NCBI RefSeq assembly: GCF_020283565.1
Contig: NC_060060.1
Coordinates: 65,457,257-65,521,256 of the forward strand
Reading direction: 5' to 3'
From: Trifolium pratense
Taxonomy: Eukaryota > Streptophyta > Magnoliopsida > Fabales > Fabaceae
Length of the DNA: 64,000 bases
Shown: in pieces, positions 46,115 to 59,191 of the stretch
Layout: every line of letters starts with the position of its first letter
Numbering within the stretch: the stretch's first letter is position 1
The notes under the pieces: model-generated
What the model was told of the DNA's origin: nothing
The model's database searches: none
What the model saw: only the letters and a program-made list of their open reading frames with translations
Translations under genes and position numbers: made by a program

Positions 46115-46240
46115 GTGTTCAATGATCCCACAACATTAACAGAGGAGGAGCTGTATGATTTGCGAAACCGCTGGGCAACTTGTTTCCTTGACCTATATAA
46201 TCTTGAGGTAGATTATGATGATGCCGATGAGAAAGCTTAG
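46115..46240 (+). pseudogene. C-terminal exon of a ULP1-like (C48 peptidase) protein in the CACTA element
   Basis: After a TTGTAG splice acceptor, an open frame of 41 residues reads VFNDPTTLTEEELYDLRNRW, then ATCFLDLYN and an acidic end before TAG. The pattern 'FND - E - LR-W' matches the extreme C-terminus of ULP1-like cysteine protease proteins carried by many plant CACTA and MULE elements (from memory of the family). The catalytic His, Asp and Cys part is absent from the element, so the product cannot be a protease. Confidence 0.55.
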
Positions 46241-46789
46241 GAGCTAGCTAGGTTTGTGTGAAGTTACAATGAATTAGTATTAATTATGATGATGTTTTGA
46301 TTTGTATTTTGGATGGATTAGTATTAATTATGATGATGTTTTGATTTGTATTTTGGATTTCAATGATTGTACTTCAATGACATTATTACTATATATATGT
46401 TGAATGTTGAATTTGGCTATGGATGTTGAATGTTGAATTTAAGTATTATGTAGTTATGTTATATTGTTGGCATTGTGGGTTGGATTTTTTTAATAAAAAT
46501 AAAAGATTTAAAATATAAAAAAAAAAAACGCAGGTTTTTGAAAAAAAAAATTAAATAAAGTTAAGATATCACATCTGGTGGACTTGGTCAGATGTAAAAG
46601 GTCCAATTTAATTTTTAAAAAATAATATTTGATTTTCGCCTTGGTCAGAGGTAAAAAATGTTTTTTTACATCTGACTACGCCAGATGTAAAACGTGTATA
46701 CTTACTAAGTCTCGTGCGCCTACATCTGACATTTTTCAGATGTAAAAAGTGTTTTTCGCCAGATGTAAAAAAGCTTTTTTCTACTAGTG

Positions 46790-49700
46790 AAAAAAGAGAT
46801 ATGTTGATTTAACTGAGTATACTCCACTGAGATCATAATCGCACAACCACCTATACATCAATCCTCATTCGAAGTAATGGAGACTGTTACAATGTCCAAA
46901 TATCCAAAAGATCTTACTATGCGAAAATATAACATAGTATTATAAAAACAATAGTGATTAAAATTAGCTAAAAAATATAATCTATCTCAAAGTTTTTCAA
47001 TTTCACTAAAGTACTATTGTAATTAGATATTAATTAGAGAATAGAGACGAATTTCAAACTTTTCTCTTTAAATTTTAATTGCTCATTAAGTGTCCATATA
47101 ATTGTGTTTTTAGCCTATAAATCATATAATTGGAGGATATCACATTGTACAGGTTTTCTTCACAATCTGATTGCTCTAAAGAATAATTTCTGTACTAATT
47201 AAAGAAACGTTACTTTTTCTACTAAAAGAAACATTACTTTACTTGGTACTTGGTGGCATATTCTTTACACACTACTAGTATTTACTGCTACACTTTCATA
47301 AAAAGTATTGGAAGACATGTTCAACTTCAACATTATTCTGTTAGAAAGCACAAAAGAACTAGGTAAGAAATATACCTTAGTGCTAGTTTTCGTATAGATC
47401 TGTTACATTTTCATAGGACCTTGTCAAAAAGACACTTTCATACTTATTTACTAGGTCCACCATTACGTAATCAGAACATGGAAAAAAATGTCCCTCAATT
47501 TCATTAATTTCTAGTATTTTTTTTTTCACCTTACTATAAAAAGTTTGTTAACTATGGTTAGTTTATTATCATGGAAAGACAATGTAAAAGAGTGAGAACT
47601 AAGAAGAGACGGTGGCCTAACGCTAATACTATGTCCTTACTTTTGTTGAAATATTTGTCTACTTTATATAATTTCTTCTACAAACCTTAATTTTATAACA
47701 TATAGTATAAAAATTCAACAATTCTTGCTTTAAATAAATGTTTTATTTGACTTCTATACATGTAATTTGTAGTGAATGATCACCAATTGAACATACTTAA
47801 GCTGCCACTAAATTGGATCGAGATCAGATTATTAAAATTTATAACTCGATATTTTAAATATTTTGTTAGATTAAAATTTAGATCATCTGATCACAATTCA
47901 ACAACTACTCATTCGTTGCATGCATTCAGTAGTTATAAAAACCCTACGAGCCTCTGCCCCTTCTATGAATTGAAGGTACAACCTCGATTGTGCTAGCTGG
48001 ATTCGATAGGGCGAGGTGAGGATGTGATGTCTGAGTGTTTTAGGTTGAGGATAAGTTGTACCTCTTGGAGTTTTCTCTCTTTATTGGTTTCTACTCTCTT
48101 TTTTTTAGGTGGTTACTCTGAATGGTGAGGGGTTTCGATTTTTTAGAACTTTTTCGTATGTTTGCAATTTTCTTGGGTTTTTTCTTTTGAGTACTCGCTT
48201 TTTGTACTTTGAGATTTATTTTATTTATAATATATATTTTATTTGTCATTCAAAAAATATTATAAAAAACCAAATTCGTAATTGTTTTTTTTATCATAAA
48301 ATCCATTGGTATATAATTATAATTTTATGACGAGAAAAAAACACTAATTAATTAACTAGTGTCTTATGTCAAAAAAAAAATGAAAATTAACTAGTGTCTT
48401 ATTCGTACACAAGTTTCTCTATGTGGTCCTTACAAATGAAATAATTTTTCTCTGTTTCTTTCATTTTCTGATTTCTATAAATTCTTCTTTCTATAGGCAA
48501 TATGAGGTTGGTCCATTTAAACAAAAACTTCTCCCTGATTAAGACAAGTTCATGAATTTTGTTCAAGTCTATCCTGACAAGAAATAGTAGCCTAACTAGA
48601 TGTGATAAAAATGGCATTCTTGCATAAGAGTATGTAATATGGCAGGACCATTATAATATTTATATAGATGCATAGAACAAAAGTCAAAAACATGCTTAAA
48701 TATATTACTCTTGCAAAATTAGTGCTTGTTATACATTAATGTGTTTTGAAATAAATAGATATATAGCATAAATTGAAAAAACCACAAGTCTCATTGAAAA
48801 TAGTTAACTATGAAAGTTTTAAAAATGTAGCACCAACCCATTATCTTACATATCGATTTTATGAGAAAGAGTTAAACTCATAAAAATCTAATTTGATATT
48901 AAAGTTTTTCATTCGAGACATCCATATAATTAATCATGAACAAATAAGCCAAATAGTATTTGATGTGATCAGAAGTTTCTTGAATTTGGAAAACATTTGA
49001 CCAAGTTTCAAATTTACATATCAGTAATTTATTTTCGGTATTAATTCTTCGGTTTATAAGGGAAAGGAACCGGTTAATGCAGAATTCGACCGTGAAGTAA
49101 TATATATTTTAATATTTAAAAGTTAAAACCCAATTTTTTAATAACAAATTTTGTAGGTACGTACATTTTTAATCTTCTACGCGTCACATAGCTCACCACC
49201 GAGTGGTCATCACCCTTAATTTTTTATTTTTTTTTTAAAACAAAATATATTGGTCATGTGTTCAAACTTTGCTTCATATTAATATTTCCTTTTGCCTATA
49301 AAAAATCTGAAAATTAGTCTATAATTATAGTGGAAATCCTATTTGTTGACTATCATATTCAGAAGAGTATTTCATTAATGTTTTCTTTTCTTTGACAGAA
49401 TTTATTTATGTTGTCTCGATCTTGTCCTTTTCCAAATAAAGTATGGTAAGATATGATCCTAGTTGCATATGTTTTACTACATTTTTCTTTTTTAAGCAGC
49501 AAAAAGATATGATCTTAATTTGAATATAAGGAATATTCTAACTCAAATACAACAATTTTTTTTCTCTTACCGAAGATAAACGTAAATGAAAAAGATAAAA
49601 GCCTCACGAACCCCACTAAAATGTTAAGCTCTTAGCCTATAATTCAATGTAACAACTAACAACACACCATCTATAAAATAAACATAAATTGTCTTTTATC

Positions 49701-51060
49701 TTTGTCATGAAGCATTTTTAAGATATAATTATAATCTTTTTCACGATATCTATTTTTGAATTACAAATATATAAGAAATTGAATAGAAAAAATCATAAAA
49801 AAAACTGAACAGAGAAGATTAAAAATACAAAAAGTATTTTTTATGATGTCGTCGGTGACCACCGCCGGACATAAGACGGTAGTCAAGTGTCTAGGATCAA
49901 TTTAGTTTTAAGTGAAATTCATTAACCAACTATTTGAATCCCACCCCAATAACATGATTCAAATTGGACGTTTTCAAACAGCGAAAAATCATATTTTACT
50001 ACTATGAAAAATCATGCAAAAACCTCTAAAATTGAAGAGTAATGATATTTGTTCACCCACTTAATTTCTTAACAAAGTTAATAACTCATTTTTTCTTTTC
50101 TCTCTCAATCCACTACATCTCCAACATATCACATCGCCCTCACTATTTTTTGCTATCTCAAAGGGGTTAATTTAGTGGTCTTTGTTTATCTTATTTGAGT
50201 GATTACTTCTTTTTAGTGTATGAATGTTCATATGAAATATTTCCCAAAATATAATACCAACATTTTTCTTTGTAAATAAGTGTAATTAAGAAGAATATTT
50301 TTAAAACAAGCATATGAATTCATTAACACATTTACAAACAGAGACATTAATAAAAAAAGGTTAAGAATAAATATACAAATCAATGTAATTGTATAAAACA
50401 AAAAAGATAGAACGCATGTCGAAATTGTTAGACCGGACATCATGAACAGGATTCGAACCCCAACTCCCTCACTTATGTGTGTGTAAGTTTATAATAATTT
50501 TATCATTTCGTCTATTAAAAAAAATAGAACACTATTAAAAAAAATCAATCTATATAATATTATAAAATGTAAAAGAAAAGACAATTAATAATAATTTGTT
50601 AATAAGTCTCAATTTTCACCTTCCAATGTAGATGACACAACCTCATGCGTAACAAAAGAGATTCCTCCTCTAGGCATTATTATGCATGTTATATATCAAA
50701 GAACCATTCAAACAAATGAGGTGATCACACACTTTAACCTTCCACTACATTTGGTCCCACACTATACTTTCACCATGCATAAAAGGTTCATCATCTCCAT
50801 TCCCCATCCACAACAATAATTCACAATCTCCCTATTTTTAAAAAATAATATAAGAGAGAGATGATAGATATATATTGATATAATAGATTCTAGACTAAGA
50901 AGGACACAATTAGAAAAACAATGGTCTATTGAACTGGCATTTTAAATTTTTCTATTATTTTAGTCATAAAGTAACATCTTTTTTCTTTCCTTCACCTTTT
51001 TCTCTAAACCAAATTTCTCTCTCATTCTCAAGGTTATTTCTCTCTACCCCTCCTACCACA
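46790..51060. other. Intergenic upstream of the MYB gene
   Basis: About 4.3 kb of AT-rich DNA. From 47950 to 48260 a GC-richer stretch ends ACTTTGAGATTTATTTTATTTATAATATAT...TCATTCAAAAAA, like the 3' end of a plant LINE. At 50430-50480 GACATCATGAACAGGATTCGAACCCC has a B-box-like motif on the minus strand. No gene supported. The final kilobase presumably includes MYB regulatory sequence. Confidence 0.45.
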
Positions 51061-51065
51061 CTTTT

Positions 51066-51079
51066 CTTTATATATAAAC
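51066..51079 (+). promoter_or_regulatory. Likely TATA box of the MYB gene
   Basis: CTTTATATATAAAC lies about 90 bp before the ATG, preceded by CT-rich sequence (TTTCTCTCTACCCC) and followed by an ATC/ATT microsatellite in the leader. The position fits a leader of about 55-60 nt. Confidence 0.6.
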
Positions 51080-51165
51080 ACATCATTATTATCATCATTA
51101 TCATTATCATCAACACTTATAATAAACATTGGCTTTACTTGTAACTCATAACAACAAACACAAAC

Positions 51166-52478
51166 ATGGGAAGAGCTCCTTGTTGTGACAAAGCTAATGT
51201 CAAAAAAGGTCCATGGTCACCTGAAGAAGATGCAAAACTCAAATCTTACATAGAACAAAATGGTACTGGTGGAAATTGGATTGCTCTGCCTCAAAAGATA
51301 GGTATGCTATACATGGAATATTTCATATCATTTTCTTCTAATTTCTCTACACATAATTAATGATTAATTTAATTAATACAAATATATATTAAGAACATTA
51401 AATTTTATTTATTGAAATATTTTTATTCTTATTTTTTTCTGTGGATGTTTGTGGTCTAGGACTTAAGAGATGTGGGAAAAGTTGTCGTCTAAGATGGCTA
51501 AATTATCTTCGACCAAATATTAAACATGGCGGTTTCTCGGAGGAAGAAGATGATATTATTTGCAGCCTCTATGTTAGTATTGGAAGCAGGTAATTCCTTA
51601 ATTAATTTTTTGTTATAGATAAATAATATTAGTAAATTAGTAGTTATATTAGTTTTGAGAATTTGAATTATAACCTTTATAATTAATTAGAATTTGTTCT
51701 TCGTCTTCTGCTCACCAACTGAGTTATCTGATTGAAAATAATAAAATTAATTTGTAGGTGGTCTATCATAGCGGCACAACTACCAGGACGAACAGACAAT
51801 GATATAAAGAACTACTGGAACACTAGGCTGAAGAAGAAGCTCCTTGGGAAACAAAGGAAGGAGCAACAAGCCCAAGCTCAAGCACAAGCTCGCCGAGTTA
51901 ACATCATGAAACAAGAGATGAAAAGAGAAACAGATCATCATAATTTGATGGTAGCCGCGGCTTCCGGTGTTAATAATATGAGTACTCAAGCTCCTTATTG
52001 GCCAGCTGAGTATTCTATTAATCCCATGCCGGTTTCAAATTCATCCATAACTGACTATGATCTGAGCAATCAAACATCCTTCACAAGCTTGCTTCATCCA
52101 ACCATAATGAACATGACAAACCCTTTGGCCATGGAGAGTAATGCAATTACAAACAATGGTGGAAATTGTCAACCATCACAAATATTTCAAGGGTTTGAAA
52201 ATTTTCCAAGTGATTTAAGTGATTTTCTATGTGTGAACCAACAACAAATAATGGATAAAACAATTGATGGTTTTTATGGAATGGAATCTATAGACATAAG
52301 CAATGGTGGTAGCACAATCACAACAACATCAACAGAAAGCACTAGTTGGGGAGATATGAACTCTTTGGTTTACTCACCTTTGGTTTCTGACTATGATGGT
52401 TGTTGCCAACAAGGTTCAATTCCTCAAGATGTTGTTGCTTTTGAGGAATCTAGGTATTTTGGAATGCAAATGCAATAA
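51166..52478 (+). CDS. R2R3-MYB transcription factor, MYB36/MYB68/RAX group
   Basis: Three exons: 51166-51301, 51460-51589 and 51758-52478, all GT-AG and in phase, giving 328 aa. R2 has Trp at 17, 38 and 58. R3 has Phe71, Trp90 and Trp109, the normal plant pattern. The intron positions (after the first base of Gly46 and after two bases of Arg89) are those of canonical plant R2R3-MYBs. The domain starts [17 protein letters not shown] and includes [25 protein letters not shown] and [20 protein letters not shown], which mark the group that holds Arabidopsis MYB36, MYB68, MYB84 and RAX1/2. Then [13 protein letters not shown], a Gln/Ala-rich stretch, and a C-terminal [10 protein letters not shown] motif as in MYB68/84. 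Members control Casparian strip/endodermis differentiation or axillary meristems. The paralogue cannot be fixed from this sequence alone. Confidence 0.96.
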
Positions 52479-53201
52479 CAAATTTGTATCATTTGGGTGG
52501 GGGTGTAAATTTCAAACAGCTATAGAAGTTTTGTGTTAGTGTCAAAACCCTAATGAGTTCACTTTCTTTCACATATATTTGTTATTTTTATGGTTTCTTT
52601 TTCATTCCATTGTTTTGAACTTCTTCATTTGCTTGATTATTGATATATATTATATATATTGAGTTCAATACTCTCTTTTGTTTTTTATTTTTTATTTTTT
52701 AGCTATATAATCTTATATGTATGGAAGCTATAGAACAAGGAATCTTAATAGTAGTGTGATGAGGCCCTAGAAATTCTAAACATGTCGGTTCTACAACTCG
52801 AAAAATCTAAAATAGCAACGAAAAATTAGAGACATATATGTCTATAATTCATCTCTAAGTGTTAGAGACGCATACTTTGGTGATCAAATTTATTTTTTTC
52901 ATCTTTAATTTATGTCGTTATTTCAACTTTTTTTCAGATAGTACTTTGATTTGTAGTGGAATTTTTAAGAGTGTTATCTTGAAGAATTTAATTATGATGA
53001 ATTATATTATGTACTTGAAAAGTTGTGTTGAAAATCAGTTTCTCCCTGAAACACATGATTGGTATCTCTTGCAAAGTTGTTATGAAACATGAAAGCAATA
53101 AAGGCTGTTGAAAATATGAAAGGTGCTTTAAGTTTTGGCCTTGACTTCTTAACTTTATAGTACCAAAGGTATCAAAATATGGCTGCATTAATTGTTTTAT
53201 A
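52479..53201. other. MYB 3' region and spacer
   Basis: The first 200-250 bp are the probable 3' untranslated region. The remainder is AT-rich with overlapping short frames on both strands, none recognisable. Confidence 0.5.
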
Positions 53202-53502
53202 CTCCCTCCGTCCCGAATTATAAGAGAAAATAAAAAAATCACACTTATTAAGAAAAAGTAAAACATGAGAATTTGAAATATGTTTTTGTGAGTTTTTCTT
53301 GGAATAAGTTGCATAGGAAGATGTAAAAACAATTTTTATTGGTTGTTGTTTATTGAGAAAAGGGTAGAGAGAGAAAATTAAATGCAATTTGCATTTAATT
53401 TTATGAGAATAAGGGAAAAACATTCTTGAAAATGACTTTCTCCCTTATAATTTGGGACAAAAAAAATTGATTTTTTTCCCTTATAATTTGGGACGGAGGG
53501 AG
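53202..53502. mobile_element. Stowaway-like MITE
   Basis: Inverted ends CTCCCTCCGTCCCGAATTATAAG and CTTATAATTTGGGACGGAGGGAG, flanked by TA at 53200-53201 and 53503-53504. Length 301 bp. The right end shows a second, adjacent copy of the TCCCTTATAATTTGGGAC word, suggesting a small internal duplication near 53440-53490. No coding capacity. Confidence 0.88.
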
Positions 53503-53504
53503 TA

Positions 53505-53718
53505 GTTTTCTTAATAATGTACAATATATATCATGTGAGTCCAAATAGAAACATTAGAACATTTAAGTCTCGTTTTCTGTCAACTAGAATCAAGGTGATA
53601 ACAACAATACATTACACATACTCCATGTTTTGCAGCTTCAAATGTGCATATATAGTAGGAAATGACCACTTCTCTTTGTACATATATAGAAACTGAAAAT
53701 AGTGTTCTTTGTCAAATG

Positions 53719-53750
<32 letters not shown>

Positions 53751-54189
53751 TATAGTATATATTGGATAGGTAAATAAGTACAAATAGTACTATCCTCACA
53801 ATTTGGGATTAAGTACAAGAGATACTAGATCCAAGCCACACTAATGGAAATTAGAATTAAAACTCTAAAGATGACAATCGAAACTAGAATTATTGCCTTT
53901 CTTTTGGAGTAGATGCATCCATCATTTTTCCACTTATAATTTTTTGGTACTTAATTATAAGTTATAACTTGTCTATAAACATACACAACTACTTTTATTT
54001 TTTAATTTAATTTAGATATATTGTCATTGTAAATATTTTTACACTTCTTGTTAATAATAAATTTGGTCTAGTGGTGAGGTACGCTAAAGGTCATATAGAT
54101 TTGATCATTGGGTTCATTGTAAACCAAAAAATAAAAAATAAATTAAGAGTTGGAGTTGAAGAGAAGGTTAAACTCTTAATTAGGTCGAA
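53505..54189. other. Intergenic, nothing identified
   Basis: AT-rich with a T-run at 53719-53737. Near 54065 GGTCTAGTGGTGAGGTACGC resembles the A-box region of a tRNA-derived repeat, but no B-box follows. Confidence 0.5.
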
Positions 54190-54530
54190 GTGAGCTTCCT
54201 CTCTCAAGCATTGAAGGGTAACCTAATTAAAGTGAGCTTCCTCTCTCAAGAGAAGGTTGCGATTAAGAGCAAACAAGGCTCTTGCTGGTATTTTGGGCTC
54301 CTTAGAATTACAAATTTGAAAATCTTTCAAAGATCGAGAGAGACGTGGCTTCAAGAAAGATATGCCAATATTGCCTACTTTCATTCTAGGGTTAAGATGA
54401 ATAATATTTTGGCATTGACAGTGGGTAATAATTGGGTCGAAGAAGTAGTGGATGTACGAATACTACTCAAGAACGATCTACTTTAGATGATATTGTTTTT
54501 CTGGTTATTTCTTCGGATGATAGGTCCTCC
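54190..54530 (+). pseudogene. LINE ORF2 remnant (region before the reverse transcriptase)
   Basis: A 98-codon frame includes FQRSRETWLQERYANIAYFH followed by SRVKMNNILALTVGNNWVEE. This is the conserved linker between endonuclease and reverse transcriptase in plant LINEs (W-x-x-x-G-D-x-N-x-x-YFH-x-x... and then 'I..L..G.W'), with the usual 'GD' changed. The frame stops after 54484. Further frames downstream (54530-54830) lack the RT core motifs. A direct repeat AGTGAGCTTCCTCTCTCAAG occurs at 54189 and 54232. Dead fragment. Confidence 0.65.
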
Positions 54531-56810
54531 TTGTCGGCCCTGTTCTATCCTTCCTAGCTAGATGCAACAATTGTTGATTGTGATGGTGATAAGAGCCTAG
54601 GCTCAAATGTGTTTAACGTCTCTTCCGTAAAGTGGTTTTAGTTGCTCCTCAGGAAAGAAGTTGGAGTTATGTTCGATCGGTTCTTCACTACTAAATTCCA
54701 ACAAAGTATGTCACCCAATATTTTCTCGATTTTCAAGCGGGTCATCTTCATCGTCACAGATATAACTAACCCCTTAGCCTATTTGATGCCATTTTACTTA
54801 AGAAAAAAACTAGTTGACTTCATCGTGTCGTGAACTATATACATCCGTATACCAACACTACGAGAGAGTGATGTGATATGCGCTACTTGAAGAGAAAGAT
54901 TATAATAAAAAAAAATAGAGTACTATACAAATGAAAATTTAATAAATTTAAATGAATGACATTCATTTTAAAACCCATGTTTTGTTAAAGTGAGTGAGAG
55001 TGATAAATTATGAAAAGCATTTTCCTTTAAAATTCATTGTTATCTGACCTAGCTCTTAATTATTGCAAGCTTTACCAATAGGTCAAAGTAGGCCAACTCA
55101 ATATTTGTATGATTGTAATTCACAGCTAGCTCACAAAGGAGTTGTTGTAACTTTCAAAGTTGAATCGAATTACCTATATTTAATCTTGACTTATGCAAAA
55201 TTTCTTGAGGATTTTTTATTGTTTAATTATTGTTGTTACTTTTGTCACATAATCTAAGAAATGATTTGATTTTGATAGTTGATTTGTCAACATTGGAAAC
55301 ACGAGGCCCAACAGTTAATCCATAAACCTGAATTTTTTCCTTCAATCTCTTCTATATTTCCTCTCAGTTATTTCTATCTCTTTTTTAATCTTACTCTAAA
55401 TTTTTGCCATGTAGGAATTTTATGGCAAATCAAACACAGACAGAGACTTAAGAACTAATAATAATATATACATTAACCTCCAAATTTTATGTAACTCATG
55501 GACACACACATATTCAATATTTTTAACAAAAAATTATCAATTACATATGCAATATTAGGAAATGAGATATATGAAATTGAAGTTACTTTAGTAAAAAATA
55601 AATAAATTGAAGTTACATGTATAATTTATCTTATCAAATGCAAACTAAACAAGGACATTCATTATTGTTTGTTTTCTAAAATGTCATACCAAACAAAAAA
55701 ATATTTCATGTGGCAAGATAGGCAACTTCATATTTTAAATACTCGTAACAAACAGCAAGAAGACAAACAAATTGAGCAAATGAGGCGGCTATCACGTCAC
55801 GTAGTAGTACATTTAAGCTAATCCAAACAGACCCTAAGAAATGTCAACATGTGTCTTAACAATTTGTTATTAAATAAATATCTTAGTCTGTTTGTAATAA
55901 ATTTCAACTTAAAGAGTTGATCAACCCTTTTCCAAAAAAAGAGTTGATCAAACCCTTCATCGAACAAGCTCTTATAAGTTATAGCTTCTGAAGGGGAAAA
56001 ATACTTAAGCCTACACCCATATAAAATATATTTGAACACACTCACAAGAAAAAAAAAATTAAAGAGAAAAGAATCAAGTGATGTTACTAAATTTTTTTTA
56101 AAAAAAATTCTTTATTATTCTTGTTTGTACGCCCAAACATTTTTTTTTATTTGAGATTATAACCCATGTAAAATTTGCTTTCTAAAAAGTGTCCTTAACA
56201 AACTAATTATTGTTAAGAAATCAAATACTTATAAAATTTTGACTGTATCCAATTATTTTGTTTGCCAATTTGACAACATTTAAAGGGTGGACAATGGACT
56301 CAAATCGCAGAATTGAATAATAAAAACAATATAAATAGAATGTTTTTGAATTGATAATTGCAAATCATTTGCAAGTGGTAAAGAAATATTTATGTCATGT
56401 TTACAAGCAACACATTAATTCTTTATTATATATAAAAGAATGCAATGAATTGATTGTCAAAAAAATGTTAAGTAATTAACTCTTGGCCGCCAGTACTCTG
56501 TTTCTACTTTCTACCTATAATTCAAAGAATTCAGATATGGATGCTGTATGGTAGAAACTAGAAAGTGCATGGAATCATCAAGAGAAAAACAATGTGTATT
56601 GGACATTATAGTCTACACACACAAAGTACCTTTATAATTGGTCAGGTAAATAAATGAGTTTAAAAGATACCCATACTTGATATAAATTAATTTTACACTG
56701 ATAATCAATAAAAAAAATTGAATTTTCTATGTCATAAAAAAGTGGAGTTAAGTAGAGTGACGCGACGATAAACTTCTTAATTGTGATTGGTTGACAGTAT
56801 ATTACATTTC
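54531..56810. other. Intergenic, nothing identified
   Basis: AT-rich DNA after the LINE remnant. The part up to about 54840 may be further decayed LINE. Several 60-75 codon frames have no recognisable content. Confidence 0.45.
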
Positions 56811-57167
56811 TTATAATTGCGTATTGGGCCTAATTCAACCATTTAAAATCGGTTTATAAAGTGAAGATTGTTGTACTTATAAACACAACAAATTCCATCT
56901 CACAACCGATGTGAGACTTCTTAATACAACCCCTCACATTCAACACTATTGAGCTTGGTGCGTGGATATAAACGGTGGGTGGCCCAATAGCAGAAACCTG
57001 ATAACGGATGGCCTAACCACGGATCGAGGAAAGATTCTGATACCATATTAGAATTGCGTATTAGACTTAACTCAACCTTCAAAACTAGCTTATAAGATGA
57101 AGATTACTGTAACTTATAAACACACGTTCAGATCATCTTGCAACCGATGTGAGCCTTCTTAACGACA
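56811..57167 (-). mobile_element. TRIM retrotransposon, minus orientation
   Basis: Two LTR-like repeats (56811-56928 and 57046-57167) share GTATTRGRCYTAAYTCAACC, CTTATAA...GATGAAGATT and CAACCGATGTGAG. Between them, on the minus strand, are the primer-binding site TGGTATCAGAATC (57033-57045 on plus) next to one LTR and the purine tract GTGAGGGG next to the other. Total 357 bp, the same size and design as the TRIM in the BCAT intron. I cannot find a convincing TSD. On its own strand each LTR has CTCACATCGG, 22-23 bp, then TTTATAAG. Confidence 0.85.
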
Positions 57168-58409
57168 GTGTAGTACATATTCTTTTTTCTTAATAAATAT
57201 TTAGAAGAAATGTTCAATAAAGTTGTTTGAAACAAACTTGGATCATAATTATCCCTTGACAAGTGCTACCATTCAGAAACAGGTTCAAAGCATAACAACA
57301 AAGATTTTAGAATTTTTTTCCCTCGTCTACTTGAAATTAAGATAATATTAAAATTTATTTAGAGGGTACATTCTGTCAATACCGTGACATAATTATAAAT
57401 GATTAAAATAAACACAAAGCAAAACCTTGATTGAAGCCTTCATTCATTCAAGTCTGCTCATGCAAAGACAAAAGCACCCCGACGACTATTCTTGCAAGCA
57501 TTTCACCTTTTAATGGATATTGTTATGACTCTTATGATTTTTTTATTTCATGAAATTGACACTCACTACCATAAGAATTTATGTGTTTATTTACTTGTTT
57601 ATTTTAATGTATTCATTTCATCATTAAAGTTAGTGATTTTGTCTAGTAGGAAAAATAATTTAAAAATTTTGTATTTATTGTATTAAAAAAGGAAAAACAT
57701 TACCCAGCCTAGACGTGTCAGCTGTCCCAATTGTTTTGGCTAATAATACTAGTTTTGAAATATTTTATATCACATATTGTCATTTCAATTAGCATATAAC
57801 ATATTTATTTTTATTTTTTAATTATAATATTATAGGTACGAAGTTTCCACAATGTATAGCGTAGTGATTAATTTCTATTAAGAAATCTATAAGGCACATA
57901 AAGTAGTTTGAAGTTTGAACTGCTTAATTACCACATATTTAATGAGTTCAAATTTTTTACCACTTAACTCAATTCATTGTTGCTAGTATATAACACATTT
58001 AATAAAATATATAATCGTTTGATTAAAAATCTTATATAGTTAGAAATATCTTTTGAAGGCCGAGGCTAGATTCAATGATTTCAAGCAATCAAGCTTATAG
58101 CATGTGATTTCTTTTCTTCTTATTTTTATCCTTATGATTTTAACTACTGTATCACTGTCACAAATTTAGATCAAAAAACCAATATACGATTTCTCAATTC
58201 TTCCCCTTACACGCTCAAATTTGTGAAAATACACTACTAAAAATGTTCTTCAGATAATAGTCCCACGTTTTAGGGGGGTTGAAAAACAATCAACCTAATA
58301 TCATGAGATCAAGTTGACCCATTAAATTTATTAAGCTAAGTCTGAACCGAACTTTTTAATTTTGGGCTTGGGTTCTTTAATTGGTACAATTATATAGGCC
58401 CATTATAGG
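57168..58409. other. Intergenic, nothing identified
   Basis: AT-rich DNA with no recognisable gene or repeat ends. A 64-codon frame at 57492-57686 is not supported. Confidence 0.5.
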
Positions 58410-58480
58410 CATACACTAGAAAATTGCTTTTTTCCCCCCATTGTTTCCTCCAAGGCCCCCCAAAGTGACCATTTTGACCC

Positions 58481-58489
58481 TATAAATGC
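58481..58489 (+). promoter_or_regulatory. Possible TATA box in the MULE left arm
   Basis: CCCTATAAATGCG directly inside the terminal inverted repeat, upstream of the OTU-like frame. MULEs commonly start transcription in their terminal repeats. Confidence 0.4.
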
Positions 58490-58897
58490 GTTTGGACTCT
58501 AGAATTCGAAATTTGTTTGTTATGGTCCATACAATCCAAAATCAGTTTAAACAAGCAATTGGCTGGTTATGCCTGCCTTGTACGTGATGTTTTGCCCAGG
58601 AAAACCTGGGTTTGGACTGTACAATTCGAACGTCCTTATTTTTAACGGTTTTGGAGTATGGAAGCCGAAACTTGTTTGTTATGGACCATACAATCCGAAA
58701 CCAGTTTAAACAAGTCATTGGCTGGCTATGCCTGACTTGTACATCGTTGATTGCCCAAGAAAACTTGATTTTGGACTGTACAATCCGAAATGCTTTGATT
58801 TTTAAAATTTTGCATCATTTCGGATTCTACCAACCGGAAACGCTCATATTCGGTGTGTAGGGTCCGAATAGAGTCTATATAGCCTATATTTCAGAAG

Positions 58898-59164
58898 TTG
58901 CACTTTCATAACCACTTGTACACTCAATTGGGAGCTTTGGAGCTAGGGCGATTTTTTTGGCGTATCAGAGACTTGAAAGCAACGTTTATTCACTCAAAGA
59001 GGGGCGCAATACTCAATCGGAGTCATACAAGAGGTAATAAACACTTTAAACCGTTAATTTTTTTCAATTTTCATGGTTTTATGATCGCAGTCGCGTTTGG
59101 CTCATACAATCCGAACCCATTTCGGATCCCACATGCCAAACTGGACAGCTTTTTAAAATTTTGA
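58898..59164 (+). other. 88-codon open frame upstream of the OTU-like gene
   Basis: Starts MHFHNHLYTQLGALELGRFF and ends in a segment made of the element's own repeat words (translated SYNPNPFRIPHA). The sequence ACAAGAGGTAATAA near 59030 is a possible splice donor, so 58898-59033 could be a leader exon of the gene that follows. I do not recognise a protein here. Confidence 0.3.
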
Positions 59165-59191
59165 AATTTATTGTGATAGGTAGGGTTTGTG

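Larger units (their letters stand above)
42884..46789 (+). mobile_element. CACTA (En/Spm) DNA transposon, 3.9 kb, internally deleted
   Basis: It starts CACTAGTAGAAA and ends TTTCTACTAGTG (inverted repeats of about 12-14 bp), with a 3-bp duplication AAA on each side. Subterminal regions (42900-43150 and 46560-46780) are packed with direct and inverted ACATCTG/CAGATGTRAAAAG words, the binding-site arrays typical of this superfamily. Inside, 43270-43562 looks like a transcribed leader ending in a CAG/GTACTC splice donor. Only one recognisable coding exon follows (46115-46240, ULP1-like). No transposase of TNP2/TnpD type is seen, so it is non-autonomous. Confidence 0.9.

Noticed and set aside
51780..51989. 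69-codon minus-strand frame
   Set aside because: Antisense of MYB exon 3.
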